Below are positions 8,225-16,074 of a stretch of 64,000 bases of DNA, piece by piece. A model generated the notes under the pieces. That model was given only the letters and a program-made list of their open reading frames with translations, did not search any database and was not told the DNA's origin. The stretch is from an uncultured Veillonellaceae bacterium (lineage in GTDB: Bacteria > Bacillota > Negativicutes > Veillonellales > Dialisteraceae), in the NCBI GenBank assembly GCA_949286115.1, contig CASEBK010000020.1, positions 1-64,000 of the forward strand, read 5' to 3'. The translations under genes and the position numbers were made by a program. The stretch's first letter is position 1. The number at the start of each line of letters is the position of its first letter.

Positions 8225-8665
8225 ATGAAAGATACATTTATGGCCAATTCGAGCAACATCACTCGGAAATGGTACGTTGTTGACGCTGAAGGCAAGACTC
8301 TTGGCCGTCTGGCTGCTGCAGTGGCAGAGATCCTTCGGGGAAAAAATAAAGTCACGTTCACGCCTCATGTGGACACCGGCGACTATGTGATCGTCGTCAA
8401 TGCCGACAAAGTCGTCCTGACGGGCAAGAAACTGACGAAGAAAGTGTATTTCCACTACACCGGATACATCGGCGGCGACCGCTATGAAAAGGCGGACTAC
8501 ATGCTGAAATACAAGCCGGTCAAGATGGTGGAACACGCGATCCGCGGCATGCTGCCGAAGAACAAGCTCGGCGATCAGATGTACAGAAAGCTCCATGTCT
8601 ATGCGGGCGCTGAACATCCGCATGCAGCGCAGCAGCCTGAAGAGATCAAGTTCGACATCCGTTAA
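8225..8665 (+). CDS. rplM: 50S ribosomal protein L13
   Basis: 146 residues with the full L13 pattern: [17 protein letters not shown] near the N-terminus, the GDYVIVVNA and [10 protein letters not shown] blocks, then [12 protein letters not shown] and the [14 protein letters not shown] tail. It is an early-assembly protein of the large ribosomal subunit. AAGGAGG precedes ATG 8225; ATG 8240 (MANSSN) is an in-frame alternative. It is first in the usual rplM-rpsI operon, 23 nt ahead of rpsI, behind a strong promoter. Confidence 0.98.
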   Translation: MKDTFMANSSNITRKWYVVDAEGKTLGRLAAAVAEILRGKNKVTFTPHVDTGDYVIVVNADKVVLTGKKLTKKVYFHYTGYIGGDRYEKADYMLKYKPVKMVEHAIRGMLPKNKLGDQMYRKLHVYAGAEHPHAAQQPEEIKFDIR

Positions 8666-8688
8666 TACCAGAAGGGAAGGGAAATCAC

Positions 8689-9081
8689 ATGGCAGAAGCT
8701 ACTTACTACGGCACCGGCCGCAGAAAAACATCCGTTGCCAGAGTCCGTCTGGTACCGGGACAGGGAAATATCACGATCAATGGCCGCACTCTCGACGACT
8801 ATTTCGATCTGAAAACTCTTGAACTCATCATCAAACAGCCGCTGGAACTGACCGGCACCACCGCGTCCTACGACGTCATCGCAAACGTACAGGGCGGCGG
8901 CCGCACGGGCCAGGCGGGCGCGATCCGTCACGGCATCAGCCGCGCGCTCCTCGAAGTGGACGGCGACTACAGAAAAGTCCTGAAGAGCGCCGGCCTCCTC
9001 ACCCGCGATCCGCGTATGAAGGAACGTAAGAAATACGGCCTCAAGAAAGCAAGAAGAGCAAGCCAGTTCAGCAAGCGCTGA
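8689..9081 (+). CDS. rpsI: 30S ribosomal protein S9
   Basis: 130 residues with the S9 hallmarks: [16 protein letters not shown] at the start, [20 protein letters not shown] in the centre and the basic [12 protein letters not shown] tail that reaches the ribosomal P site. It is the second gene of the L13-S9 operon and ends 11 nt before a terminator. Confidence 0.98.
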   Translation: MAEATYYGTGRRKTSVARVRLVPGQGNITINGRTLDDYFDLKTLELIIKQPLELTGTTASYDVIANVQGGGRTGQAGAIRHGISRALLEVDGDYRKVLKSAGLLTRDPRMKERKKYGLKKARRASQFSKR

Positions 9082-9092
9082 TACGGACTTCA

Positions 9093-9127
9093 GAAAAGAT
9101 GTGTGGGATATCCTGCACATCTTTTTT
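9093..9127 (+). terminator. Terminator of rplM-rpsI
   Basis: AAAAGATGTG pairs with CACATCTTTT around a 12-nt loop and is followed by T residues. Confidence 0.85.
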
Positions 9128-9192
9128 CGTGTCATGGACACGCAGGTCCTCATCATGGGAAAATGCGCAGACAGACTGGATGATGCGGGAAG

Positions 9193-9250
9193 AGCTGCAA
9201 TAAAAAACGGGAAAGACTGTAAAGGGTCTTTCTCGTTTTTTATTGCAGCT
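9193..9250. terminator. Long-stem bidirectional terminator
   Basis: The arms 9193-9217 and 9226-9250 are inverted copies over 25 bp with one mismatch (a G.U pair in RNA), closing an 8-nt loop. The stem contains A-runs on one side and T-runs on the other, so it can stop transcription from rpsI on the plus strand and from the serine operon on the minus strand. The stem is longer than usual. Confidence 0.85.
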
Positions 9251-9266
9251 CGCAGTGAGAGCGCTC

Positions 9267-9905
9267 TTATAATCCTTTCTGCTCGATGCCGCTCACGAGA
9301 TAACCCAGGTGGACGGTAGAGTTGGTGAGGACGAGGCGCCAGGCGCCCTTGTCGCGCTCTATGACGTTGATGCAGGCGTTGTCCTGCTTGATCTGCCAGA
9401 AATGGTCCATGCCGAGGCCGAGGATGTCGCAGAGGAGGACTTTATTCACCGCGTCGTGGGCGGCGACGAGGACGGTCTTGCCGTCGTATTTCGCGGCGAT
9501 GTCGTCCAGCGCAGCACGGGCGCGGCGGCGCACGTCTTCGAGGTTTTCTCCGCCGGGCATCTGCACGAGGTCGGGCCGGGTATGCCACAGGTGAAATTCT
9601 TCGGGATATTTCGCCTCGATGTCGTCGGCGTAGGCCCCTTCCCACGCGCCGTGGGCGATCTCGGTGAGGCGGGGCTCGGTCAGAACGGGCAGGCCCCGCG
9701 GAGCGGCGGCGAATCGGCAGGTCTCCTGCGCGCGAGAGAGGGGGCTTGCGATGCATACGTCGATGGGGACGGTTTCCAGCGCAAGAGCGGCGAGACGGCC
9801 CTGCTCGAGGCCCCGCTCAGAGAGGGGCGTGTCCACCTGGCCCTGATAGCGTCCGGCCACGTTCCATGTGGTCTCGCCGTGTCGGATGAGGATGATGCGT
9901 ACCAT
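9267..9905 (-). CDS. Histidine phosphatase family protein; candidate phosphoserine phosphatase
   Basis: 212 residues of the phosphoglycerate-mutase-like fold. The catalytic RHGET is at residues 8-12, with RYQGQVDTPLSERG after it, the SPLSRAQET motif, the acid in AHGAWEG and the second histidine in VAAHDAVN. Members include cofactor-dependent mutases, CobC-type ribazole phosphatases and metal-independent phosphoserine phosphatases. It is the last gene of the serC-serA operon (8 nt after serA) behind a serine T-box. The pathway otherwise lacks its final phosphatase here, so phosphoserine hydrolysis is the most economical reading. That function is inference from context; the family is certain. 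Confidence 0.85.
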   Translation of the reverse strand: MVRIILIRHGETTWNVAGRYQGQVDTPLSERGLEQGRLAALALETVPIDVCIASPLSRAQETCRFAAAPRGLPVLTEPRLTEIAHGAWEGAYADDIEAKYPEEFHLWHTRPDLVQMPGGENLEDVRRRARAALDDIAAKYDGKTVLVAAHDAVNKVLLCDILGLGMDHFWQIKQDNACINVIERDKGAWRLVLTNSTVHLGYLVSGIEQKGL

Positions 9906-9913
9906 GGCGGGCC

Positions 9914-11506
9914 TCAGTGCTTCTCGCAGTTGATGACCTTGAGGTCGATGATGCCTTCGATGTTGCGGAGCGCCACGACGACGTCGTTCGGAAGGTCCGC
10001 GTCAAGGGCGACGGCCATGATATTCGTCCCCGCCTGGGGCGTGCGGCCTACCTGCATGCCGTTGATGTTGATGCCCGCCTGTCCGAGGACACCGGCGATC
10101 TGGCCGATCATGTTCGGGCGGTCCGCATGAGGAGCGATGAGGAGGTAGCCTTTCGGCTCGAAGTCCATGAGGTAGCCGTCGATCTGAACGATCTTCGCTT
10201 CTTTCCGGTCGAAGAGGACGCCCGTCACCTGATGAGTGCCTTTGTCGGTCTCGATGGTGACGGTGATGGAGGTGGTGAAGTAGGCGCCTTTGCCGCTCTT
10301 CACTTCCCGCACGTCCATGTGGCGCTCTTCGGCGATGTTCCGGGCGTTCACGAAATTGACCGTCGCCTGCAGCACCGGCGTGAGGAGCCCCTTCACGACG
10401 GCGGTGGTAAGAGGCGCCACTTCCGTGTCTTTCAGCTCGCCGGTATACTCCACGGTGACGCGGGAGATGTGGCCGTCGGCGAGGTAGATGCCGATGTTGC
10501 CCATGCGTTCGCACAGGTCGAAATAGGGCTGGATGACCGCGAGGGTGCTCTTCGTGATGGGGGAAGCGTTCACCGCGGTGGCGACGGGCTCGCCGTGGAG
10601 AGCGTCCGCCACGCCGCGGGCGACGTCGGTGGCCACGCCGATCTGTGCTTCCACGGTGGACGCGCCGAGGTGAGGCGTGAGGACCACGTTCGTCATGCCG
10701 AGGAAGGGGTTCTCCTCCGGTTTCAGAGGCTCCTTCGCCCACACGTCGATGGCTGCGCCGGCCACTTTGCCGGATTTCAGAGCTTCCGCCAGGTCTTCGA
10801 TCTGAATGACCGCGCCGCGGCTGGCGTTCACGATGCGCACGCCGTCTTTCATCTTCGCGATCTCCCGGGCGGAGATCATGTGCCGCGTCTCATCGGTGAG
10901 AGGCGTGTGGAGGGTGATGTAGTCCGACCGTGCGAGGAGCGTGTCCAGATCCACCAGCTCTACGCCAAGCTGCTTGCCCCGCTCGAGGGGGATGTAGGGG
11001 TCGTAGCCGATGGTGTGCATGTTGAAGGCCTGCAGGCGCTTGGCCACGTTCGACCCCACGCGGCCCACGCCGATGATGCCCACGGTCTTGTCGAGGAGCT
11101 GGATGCCGGTGAAGCTCTTCCGATCCCAGCGGCCTTCCATGATGGACTGGTGCGCCTGCGGGATGTGGCGGGTCATGGCGAGCATGAGGGCGATGGTGTG
11201 CTCGCATGCGGCGATGGTGTTCGACTCGGGGGTGTTCACCACGGTGATGCCGTGCTTCGTCGCGGCGGGGATGTCTATGCCGTCCACGCCGACGCCCGCC
11301 CGGCCGATGACTTTGAGCCGCCGCGCCGCCTCGATGACTTTCGCGGTGATGCGGGTCTGGCTGCGGGTGATGATGGCGTCGTAATCGCCGATGGCCTGGC
11401 AGAGCTCGTCTTCCTCCATATTCGGACGGATGTCGACCACAAATTCTTTTTCCAGATATTCCTTCGCTTCTTTCGCGACGTCGTTGGTGATGAAGATCTT
11501 GTACAT
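9914..11506 (-). CDS. serA: D-3-phosphoglycerate dehydrogenase
   Basis: 530 residues, the long form. A D-isomer 2-hydroxyacid dehydrogenase region carries the Rossmann motif GIIGVGRVGSNVA and the RGAVIQ and HLGAST blocks with the catalytic Arg/Glu/His set. An intervening domain (about 315-440) and a C-terminal ACT domain (about 455-527, LLIAPHADRPNMIGQIA) follow. It oxidises 3-phosphoglycerate with NAD in the first step of serine synthesis, and the ACT domain is where serine feedback usually acts. The middle gene of the operon, 28 nt after serC. Confidence 0.97.
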   Translation of the reverse strand: MYKIFITNDVAKEAKEYLEKEFVVDIRPNMEEDELCQAIGDYDAIITRSQTRITAKVIEAARRLKVIGRAGVGVDGIDIPAATKHGITVVNTPESNTIAACEHTIALMLAMTRHIPQAHQSIMEGRWDRKSFTGIQLLDKTVGIIGVGRVGSNVAKRLQAFNMHTIGYDPYIPLERGKQLGVELVDLDTLLARSDYITLHTPLTDETRHMISAREIAKMKDGVRIVNASRGAVIQIEDLAEALKSGKVAGAAIDVWAKEPLKPEENPFLGMTNVVLTPHLGASTVEAQIGVATDVARGVADALHGEPVATAVNASPITKSTLAVIQPYFDLCERMGNIGIYLADGHISRVTVEYTGELKDTEVAPLTTAVVKGLLTPVLQATVNFVNARNIAEERHMDVREVKSGKGAYFTTSITVTIETDKGTHQVTGVLFDRKEAKIVQIDGYLMDFEPKGYLLIAPHADRPNMIGQIAGVLGQAGININGMQVGRTPQAGTNIMAVALDADLPNDVVVALRNIEGIIDLKVINCEKH

Positions 11507-11534
11507 GCTTTTTCCCTTTCTTCTGAAATGCGGC

Positions 11535-12605
11535 TCAGCCGCGGATGCGCTGGTATTCTTTCATGAAATCGGCCATGGCCTCCGCCGCTTCCGGCGTGAC
11601 CGCGTTGTAGAGAGAGACGCGGCAGCCGCCTACGAGCCGGTGGCCGCCCACGCCGACGAAGCCTTCTGCCTTTGCCCGGGCGATGAAGTCTGTTTCCTTC
11701 TCTGCGTCGGCGAGATTGAACGTCACGTTCATGCGGCTCCGGTGGGCCTTCTCCGCGTGGCCCCGGTAGAAGCCGCCGCTTGTGTCGATGGTGTCATAGA
11801 GGAGGGCTGCTTTCTTTTTGTTGCGCACTTCCATGGCGTCCACGCCGCCCATGTTCTTCACCCAGTGGAGCATCTTGTTGAGCGTGTAGATGCAGAAGAC
11901 CGCCGGCGTATTGTACGTGGAGTCCTTGTCCACGAAGGTGCGGTACTGGAGGAAGGCCGGCACGTCCGTCCGGGCCGTCTCGAGGAAATCCTTCTGAATG
12001 ATGGCGAGCGCCGTGCCCGCCGCGCCGAGGTTCTTCTGAATGCCCGCCCAGATGAGAGCGAAGCGGGAAGCGTCTACCCGGCGGGAGAGGATATCGCTGG
12101 ACATGTCGCACACGATGGGCACGTCTACGTCGGGGAAGGTCCAGTACTCCGTGCCGTAGATGGTGTTGTTCGCCGTGATGTGGAGGTAGTCCGTGCCGGG
12201 ACGGATGTCATACCTGTCCGGGATGTAGGAGTAGTTCCTGTCTTTGGCGGAATTCGCGTCGTAAGCCTCTCCGAAGAACGCCGCCGCGTCCCGCGCTTTG
12301 TGCGCCCACACGCCGGTGTCCGCATAGGCCGCGCGGGCATGGAGGAAATTGTACGCCTCCATGACGAACTGCATGGAGCCGCCGCCCTGGATGAAGACGA
12401 TGGCCCGGTCCTTCGGGAGCTCCATGAGTTCGGCGAGGAGCGCCTTCGTCTCGTCGAGAAGAGCCTGAAATTCTTTCGACCGGTGGCTCATCTCGATGAT
12501 GCCCATGCCGCAGCCTTTGTAATCGGTCATCTCGTCCCTGATCTCTTCGAGAACGGAGAGGGGCATCGGGGACGGCCCTGCATTGAAATTCCATACGCGT
12601 TTCAT
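11535..12605 (-). CDS. serC: Phosphoserine aminotransferase
   Basis: 356 residues starting MKRVWNFNAGPSPMP, the standard SerC opening. The YKGCGMGIIEMSHRS block, the WAGIQKNLGAAG stretch with the PLP lysine and the C-terminal GHRLVGGCRVSLYNAV are all present. It transaminates 3-phosphohydroxypyruvate with glutamate. The frame is open for 50 more codons upstream, but that stretch is the T-box leader; ATG 12605 has AGGAGGC (12617-12611) before it. First gene of the serC-serA-phosphatase operon. Confidence 0.97.
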   Translation of the reverse strand: MKRVWNFNAGPSPMPLSVLEEIRDEMTDYKGCGMGIIEMSHRSKEFQALLDETKALLAELMELPKDRAIVFIQGGGSMQFVMEAYNFLHARAAYADTGVWAHKARDAAAFFGEAYDANSAKDRNYSYIPDRYDIRPGTDYLHITANNTIYGTEYWTFPDVDVPIVCDMSSDILSRRVDASRFALIWAGIQKNLGAAGTALAIIQKDFLETARTDVPAFLQYRTFVDKDSTYNTPAVFCIYTLNKMLHWVKNMGGVDAMEVRNKKKAALLYDTIDTSGGFYRGHAEKAHRSRMNVTFNLADAEKETDFIARAKAEGFVGVGGHRLVGGCRVSLYNAVTPEAAEAMADFMKEYQRIRG

Positions 12606-12925
12606 ATGTTGCCTCCTGTGAGAAAACAAAAAAGAGAAGCGTCCCATGGGACGAGCTTCTCTTCTCGCGGTGCCACCCAATTTGCCCGAAGCGCGATCCG
12701 GTGGAAATAAAAAAAGGCTCTCATCCCTAAGGGACGAGAACACCCGCGTTGCCACCCAAATTGCCTTCCGGCCGTCTTGTGTCTGCTGTAACGGGCAGTC
12801 CCGATGAATTCTTCACTCATCGCTCCGAAGCGGAAAGACGTGTTCCTCCTGACAGCTCGCACCGCCCGCTGCCTCTCTGTAAGGATTCCCGGTCCCTTCT
12901 CCATCCTCGCGTCTGGATTTGAAAA
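12606..12925 (-). promoter_or_regulatory. Serine T-box riboswitch with two antiterminator/terminator modules
   Basis: Read on the minus strand, the leader has one Stem I region (about 12920-12830) with the GGGCGGTGCGAGC apical motif. It then has two T-box sequences, TGGGTGGCAACGCG (12758-12745) and TGGGTGGCACCGCG (12679-12666). Each is followed by its own terminator: an 11-bp stem with T7 at 12742-12709, and a long stem with T6 at 12664-12628. Only about 29 nt separate terminator 1 from T-box 2, leaving no space for a second Stem I. Uncharged tRNA should bind and allow readthrough into serC-serA. The serine specificity is inferred from the genes; a TCA on the 3' side of Stem I (12852-12850) is a possible specifier. 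Confidence 0.93.
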
Positions 12926-12926
12926 C

Positions 12927-12956
12927 AGTATAGCGGAGGAGGCGGCGCTCTGTCAA
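12927..12956 (-). promoter_or_regulatory. Promoter of the T-box/serCA operon
   Basis: On the minus strand TTGACA (12956-12951) and TATACT (12932-12927) are 18 bp apart, immediately upstream of the T-box leader. Confidence 0.82.
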
Positions 12957-12990
12957 GGGGCGATCTTTTGCGCGGCGCCGGACCGCGATA

Positions 12991-12999
12991 TGCTATAAT
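12991..12999 (+). promoter_or_regulatory. Extended -10 promoter of the acetolactate decarboxylase gene
   Basis: TGC followed by TATAAT (12994-12999) makes an extended -10 element. No good -35 is seen. Confidence 0.6.
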
Positions 13000-13063
13000 A
13001 GACAAAACAAAGTAAGAAAAAATTTTTTCCGCCTGCGGAAATTTTCAAAAAGGAGACAGAGTC

Positions 13064-13813
13064 ATGGAAGAAGCATTTCACAAAGAACGGTGGATCAACC
13101 GGCATTCGGTGTATCAGGTATCGGTGATCGATGCGCTCATGCAGGGCGTCATGGAGGGCGTGATCTCCGCCAGGGAGCTGCTCCGCCGGGGCGACTTCGG
13201 CATCGGCACCTTCGAAGGGCTCGGGGGCGAGCTCATCGTATGGGGAGACAAAGCGTACAACTGCAAAGACGACGGCACGGTGGAAGAGGTGGCGCCGGAG
13301 GAGATGATCTCCTTCGCGCAGGTGACCTGCTTCGACCGCTTCGCGCCGCTCCATCGGGTGGAGGGCATCCGCAGCACGGCGGAGCTGGAAGAAAAGCTCG
13401 GCGCGTGGACGCTGGAGGACCCGAACATCATCTACGCGGTGAAAGGCCACGTGGACGGCGCATCGGTGGAGCTCCGCAGCATCGGCCGGCAGGAGAAGCC
13501 CTATCCCACGCTGGTGGAGGCTTCGAAATCGCAGAAGGTCTTCCATCATGAGGGCGTGTCCGGTTCGGTCTTCGGGTTCCTTTTCCCGAAATTCATGATG
13601 AACGTGAACCTGCCGTTCTGGCATTTCCATTTCCTCGCCGACGACCTTGCCTGCGGCGGGCATCTGCTGGACCTCCAGGCGGATTCGATAGATCTCCAGA
13701 TCTACCCGATCTTCGAGCACGTCATCCGTCTGCCGGAAGGGAAATCCTTCTCCCGCATCCGTCTCTCCGATGCGAAGGAGATGGAGAAGGTCATGAAAGA
13801 CGTCAAGGGCTGA
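13064..13813 (+). CDS. budA: Alpha-acetolactate decarboxylase
   Basis: 249 residues matching BudA/AlsD. The zinc site FWHFHFLADDLACGGH supplies three histidines in the known H-x-H-x10-H spacing, and GIGTFEGLGGELIVWGD and the QVTCFDRFAP block are typical. It converts 2-acetolactate to acetoin, either as a neutral fermentation outlet or to drain acetolactate from branched-chain amino acid synthesis. The protein is cytoplasmic and of normal length. AAGGAG precedes the ATG. It stands alone, without an acetolactate synthase or regulator nearby, and ends in its own terminator. Confidence 0.95.
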   Translation: MEEAFHKERWINRHSVYQVSVIDALMQGVMEGVISARELLRRGDFGIGTFEGLGGELIVWGDKAYNCKDDGTVEEVAPEEMISFAQVTCFDRFAPLHRVEGIRSTAELEEKLGAWTLEDPNIIYAVKGHVDGASVELRSIGRQEKPYPTLVEASKSQKVFHHEGVSGSVFGFLFPKFMMNVNLPFWHFHFLADDLACGGHLLDLQADSIDLQIYPIFEHVIRLPEGKSFSRIRLSDAKEMEKVMKDVKG

Positions 13814-13821
13814 AGCAAAAC

Positions 13822-13848
13822 AAAGGCAGCGCGAATGCGCTGCTTTTT
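13822..13848. terminator. Terminator between budA and ybaK
   Basis: AAGGCAGCGC and GCGCTGCTTT pair around GAAT, followed by T residues. It lies between convergent genes, and the A-run on the left arm allows it to serve both. Confidence 0.8.
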
Positions 13849-13858
13849 CTGTATGGAT

Positions 13859-14341
13859 TCATTTCTGCGTGAGGTCTTCCACATGGGCGCCGAGGAAGCG
13901 GATGAGGTCCTCCGGCGCAAGGCACACCTGATGGCCCCGCTGACCGGCGCTGATGCTGATGATGCCGTGAGCGCGGCAGGCGGCATCGATGTAGGTGGGG
14001 AACTGTTTCTTCATGCCGATGGGGGAGCATCCGCCGCGGATGTAGCCGGTGAGGCCGGGGAGGTCTTTCACGTGGAGCATGGCGACGCTCTTGTTGCCGG
14101 AGACGCGGGCGGCGGCCTTGTGGTCGAGCTCTTTTTCCGAGGGGAGGCAGAAGACCACCGGGCCGGTGCGGTCTCCCCGGGCGACGATGGTCTTGAAGAC
14201 CATGTCCGGGTCGAAGCCGAGCGCTTCCGCGGCGTGCACGCCGGAGAGGTCGCTCTCGTCGAAGTCGTAGGTCTTCGTGGTGTAGGGGATCTTTTCCTTG
14301 TCGAGGATGCGCATGACGTTCGTTTTCTTTTCGTGTTTCAC
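13859..14341 (-). CDS. ybaK: YbaK/EbsC-type aminoacyl-tRNA deacylase
   Basis: 160 residues of the YbaK/ProX editing fold. The KTIVARGD stretch, ELDHKAAARVSGNKSVAML with the conserved lysines, and GCSPIGMKKQFPTYID are characteristic of the Cys-tRNA(Pro) deacylase branch. It should hydrolyse cysteine mischarged on tRNA(Pro) in the cytoplasm. It is a single gene on the minus strand, convergent with budA and divergent from thiC. Confidence 0.94.
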   Translation of the reverse strand: MKHEKKTNVMRILDKEKIPYTTKTYDFDESDLSGVHAAEALGFDPDMVFKTIVARGDRTGPVVFCLPSEKELDHKAAARVSGNKSVAMLHVKDLPGLTGYIRGGCSPIGMKKQFPTYIDAACRAHGIISISAGQRGHQVCLAPEDLIRFLGAHVEDLTQK

Positions 14342-14402
14342 AGGGATGCCTTCTTTCTGAGATTTCCTCCATCATGCAGGGGCGGGCCGCTTTTGTCAAG
14401 CC

Positions 14403-14431
14403 TTGCGGGACGGGCTGCCTGCCGGTATAAT
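14403..14431 (+). promoter_or_regulatory. Promoter of thiC
   Basis: TTGCGG (14403-14408) and a perfect TATAAT (14426-14431) are 17 bp apart, just before the riboswitch. Confidence 0.7.
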
Positions 14432-14439
14432 GAGGTCGA

Positions 14440-14521
14440 TGCTGGGGGAGCCGAAGGGCTGAGAGGCGGAGACCGACCCTTTGAACTTGATGCAGTTCGT
14501 ACTGCCGTAAGGAAGCAGGAG
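14440..14521 (+). promoter_or_regulatory. TPP riboswitch (THI element)
   Basis: The conserved CTGAGAGG (14459-14466), the ACCCTTTGAACTTGAT joining region (14475-14490) and the GTAAGGAAGCA 3' block (14507-14517) identify a thiamine pyrophosphate aptamer. It precedes thiC, which it should repress when TPP is abundant, through the terminator that follows. Confidence 0.96.
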
Positions 14522-14536
14522 CATGACCGCTCATCC

Positions 14537-14566
14537 GATCCGCCGAAAGAGGCGGATCTTTTTTTA
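14537..14566 (+). terminator. Expression-platform terminator of the TPP riboswitch
   Basis: GATCCGCC and GGCGGATC form an 8-bp stem around a 6-nt loop, followed by seven T. It lies between aptamer and thiC, so it is probably the regulated terminator. Confidence 0.9.
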
Positions 14567-14595
14567 TTGCGGGCGAGGCCCGCGAAGGAGGACAT

Positions 14596-15882
14596 ATGAC
14601 ACAGCTGGAAGCAGCGAGACAGGGGATCGTCACGGCGGCGATGGAGACCGTGGCGGCAGAGGAGCACCTGGACGCGGAGACGGTGCGGGCGCGCGTCGCC
14701 GAGGGCACGGTGGTCATCCCGGCCAACGTGCTCCACAAGTCGCTCCATCCCTGGGGCATCGGCAAGGGGCTGCGCACGAAGATGAACGTGAATCTGGGCA
14801 TCTCCAAAGACGTGTGCGACTATGAGACGGAGAAGGCGAAGGCGGAGCTCGCAGCCGCGATGAAGGCGGAGGCCATCATGGATCTCTCTTGCTATGGAAA
14901 GACCGCGCCTTTCCGGGAGTGGCTCGTGGCGCACAGCCCGGCGGCGATCGGCACGGTGCCCATGTACGACGCGGTGGGGCTCCTCGGCAAGGGCCTGAAG
15001 GATATGACCGCAGACGACCTCTTCTCCGTGGTGGAGAAGCACGCGAAGGACGGCGTAGATTTCATGACCATCCACGCGGGCATCAATCAGGAAGTGGCGG
15101 GCCATGTGTGGCGGAACCATCGCCTCACGAACCTCGTCTCCCGGGGCGGGTCCATCCTCTTCGCGTGGATGTACATGAAGGGGAAAGAGAATCCTTTCTA
15201 TGAACAGTACGACCGGCTCCTCGAGATCTGCCGCGCCTACGACGTGACGCTCTCCCTGGGCGACGCCTGCCGGAGCGGGAGCTGCCACGACTCGACGGAT
15301 GCGGTGCAGATCTCCGAGCTCATCAATCTGGGCGAGCTGGTGCTCCGCGCGCGGGCAGCGGGCGTGCAGGTCATGGTGGAAGGGCCTGGCCACATGCCGC
15401 TCTCGGACGTGCGCATGAACGTGGAAGCGGCGAAGAAGCTCTGCCACGGCGCGCCGCTCTACGTGCTGGGCCCGATCGTGACGGACGTGGCGCCAGGGTA
15501 CGACCACATCACTGCTGCCATCGGCGGGGCGCTCTCCGCGGCGTGCGGCGCGGATTTCCTCTGCTATGTGACGCCGGCGGAGCACCTGCGCCTCCCCGAT
15601 ATCGATGACGTGCGGGAGGGCATCATCGCCTCGAAGATCGCCTGCCACGCGGCGGACCTCGCCAAGGGCGTGCCCCATGCGGCGGATTGGGATGAGGCCA
15701 TGAGCCGGGCGCGGCAGAAGGTGGACTTCTCCGCGATGATCCCTCTTGCTATCGATCCGGAGAAAGCGCGGCGCTACCGCGAGAGCAGCCGGCCGGAGGA
15801 CGAGAACACCTGCACCATGTGCGGCCCCATGTGCCCCATGAAGACCATGTCGGAGATCCTCGCGCGGCGGCAGGGAAAATGA
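14596..15882 (+). CDS. thiC: Phosphomethylpyrimidine synthase
   Basis: 428 residues, the short form common in anaerobes. The [20 protein letters not shown] block, [31 protein letters not shown] and the C-terminal CTMCGPMC radical-SAM cluster motif (CX2CX4C) are all seen. It rearranges aminoimidazole ribotide to the thiamine pyrimidine in a radical SAM reaction. GGAGG precedes the ATG. It is a single gene under the TPP riboswitch; no other thiamine gene is in the window. Confidence 0.97.
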   Translation: MTQLEAARQGIVTAAMETVAAEEHLDAETVRARVAEGTVVIPANVLHKSLHPWGIGKGLRTKMNVNLGISKDVCDYETEKAKAELAAAMKAEAIMDLSCYGKTAPFREWLVAHSPAAIGTVPMYDAVGLLGKGLKDMTADDLFSVVEKHAKDGVDFMTIHAGINQEVAGHVWRNHRLTNLVSRGGSILFAWMYMKGKENPFYEQYDRLLEICRAYDVTLSLGDACRSGSCHDSTDAVQISELINLGELVLRARAAGVQVMVEGPGHMPLSDVRMNVEAAKKLCHGAPLYVLGPIVTDVAPGYDHITAAIGGALSAACGADFLCYVTPAEHLRLPDIDDVREGIIASKIACHAADLAKGVPHAADWDEAMSRARQKVDFSAMIPLAIDPEKARRYRESSRPEDENTCTMCGPMCPMKTMSEILARRQGK

Positions 15883-15893
15883 ATCTGATCTTT

Positions 15894-15925
15894 GAAAAAT
15901 CTCCGAAAGGGGCTTTTTCTTTTTG
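15894..15925 (+). terminator. Probable terminator after thiC
   Basis: AAAAATCTCC and GGGGCTTTTT pair (one mismatch, one G.U) around GAAA and run into T-rich sequence, 11 nt past the stop. The rest of the gap to 16075 holds only the next promoter. Confidence 0.55.
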
Positions 15926-16029
15926 TGCTGAAAGGGAAAGAGGCGGACGGGCCAACGGCGGGCGCGCTTTTCGGATCTCTTTTTTGGGGCCGAAAGAGGG
16001 GCGGCTCCGATTTTAAGGGCTGAAAATGA

Positions 16030-16035
16030 TATAAT
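16030..16035 (+). promoter_or_regulatory. -10 element of the OLD-type gene
   Basis: TATAAT preceded by TGA makes an extended -10 (16027-16035), 40 bp before the start at 16075. No convincing -35. Confidence 0.5.
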
Positions 16036-16074
16036 AAAGAAAAGACACGGCCGGGAGCCGGAAGGGAGGAGCCT

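Noticed and set aside
9917-11566. Open frame of 549 codons on the plus strand
   Set aside because: It is the antisense shadow of serA, whose motifs and operon context are unambiguous.
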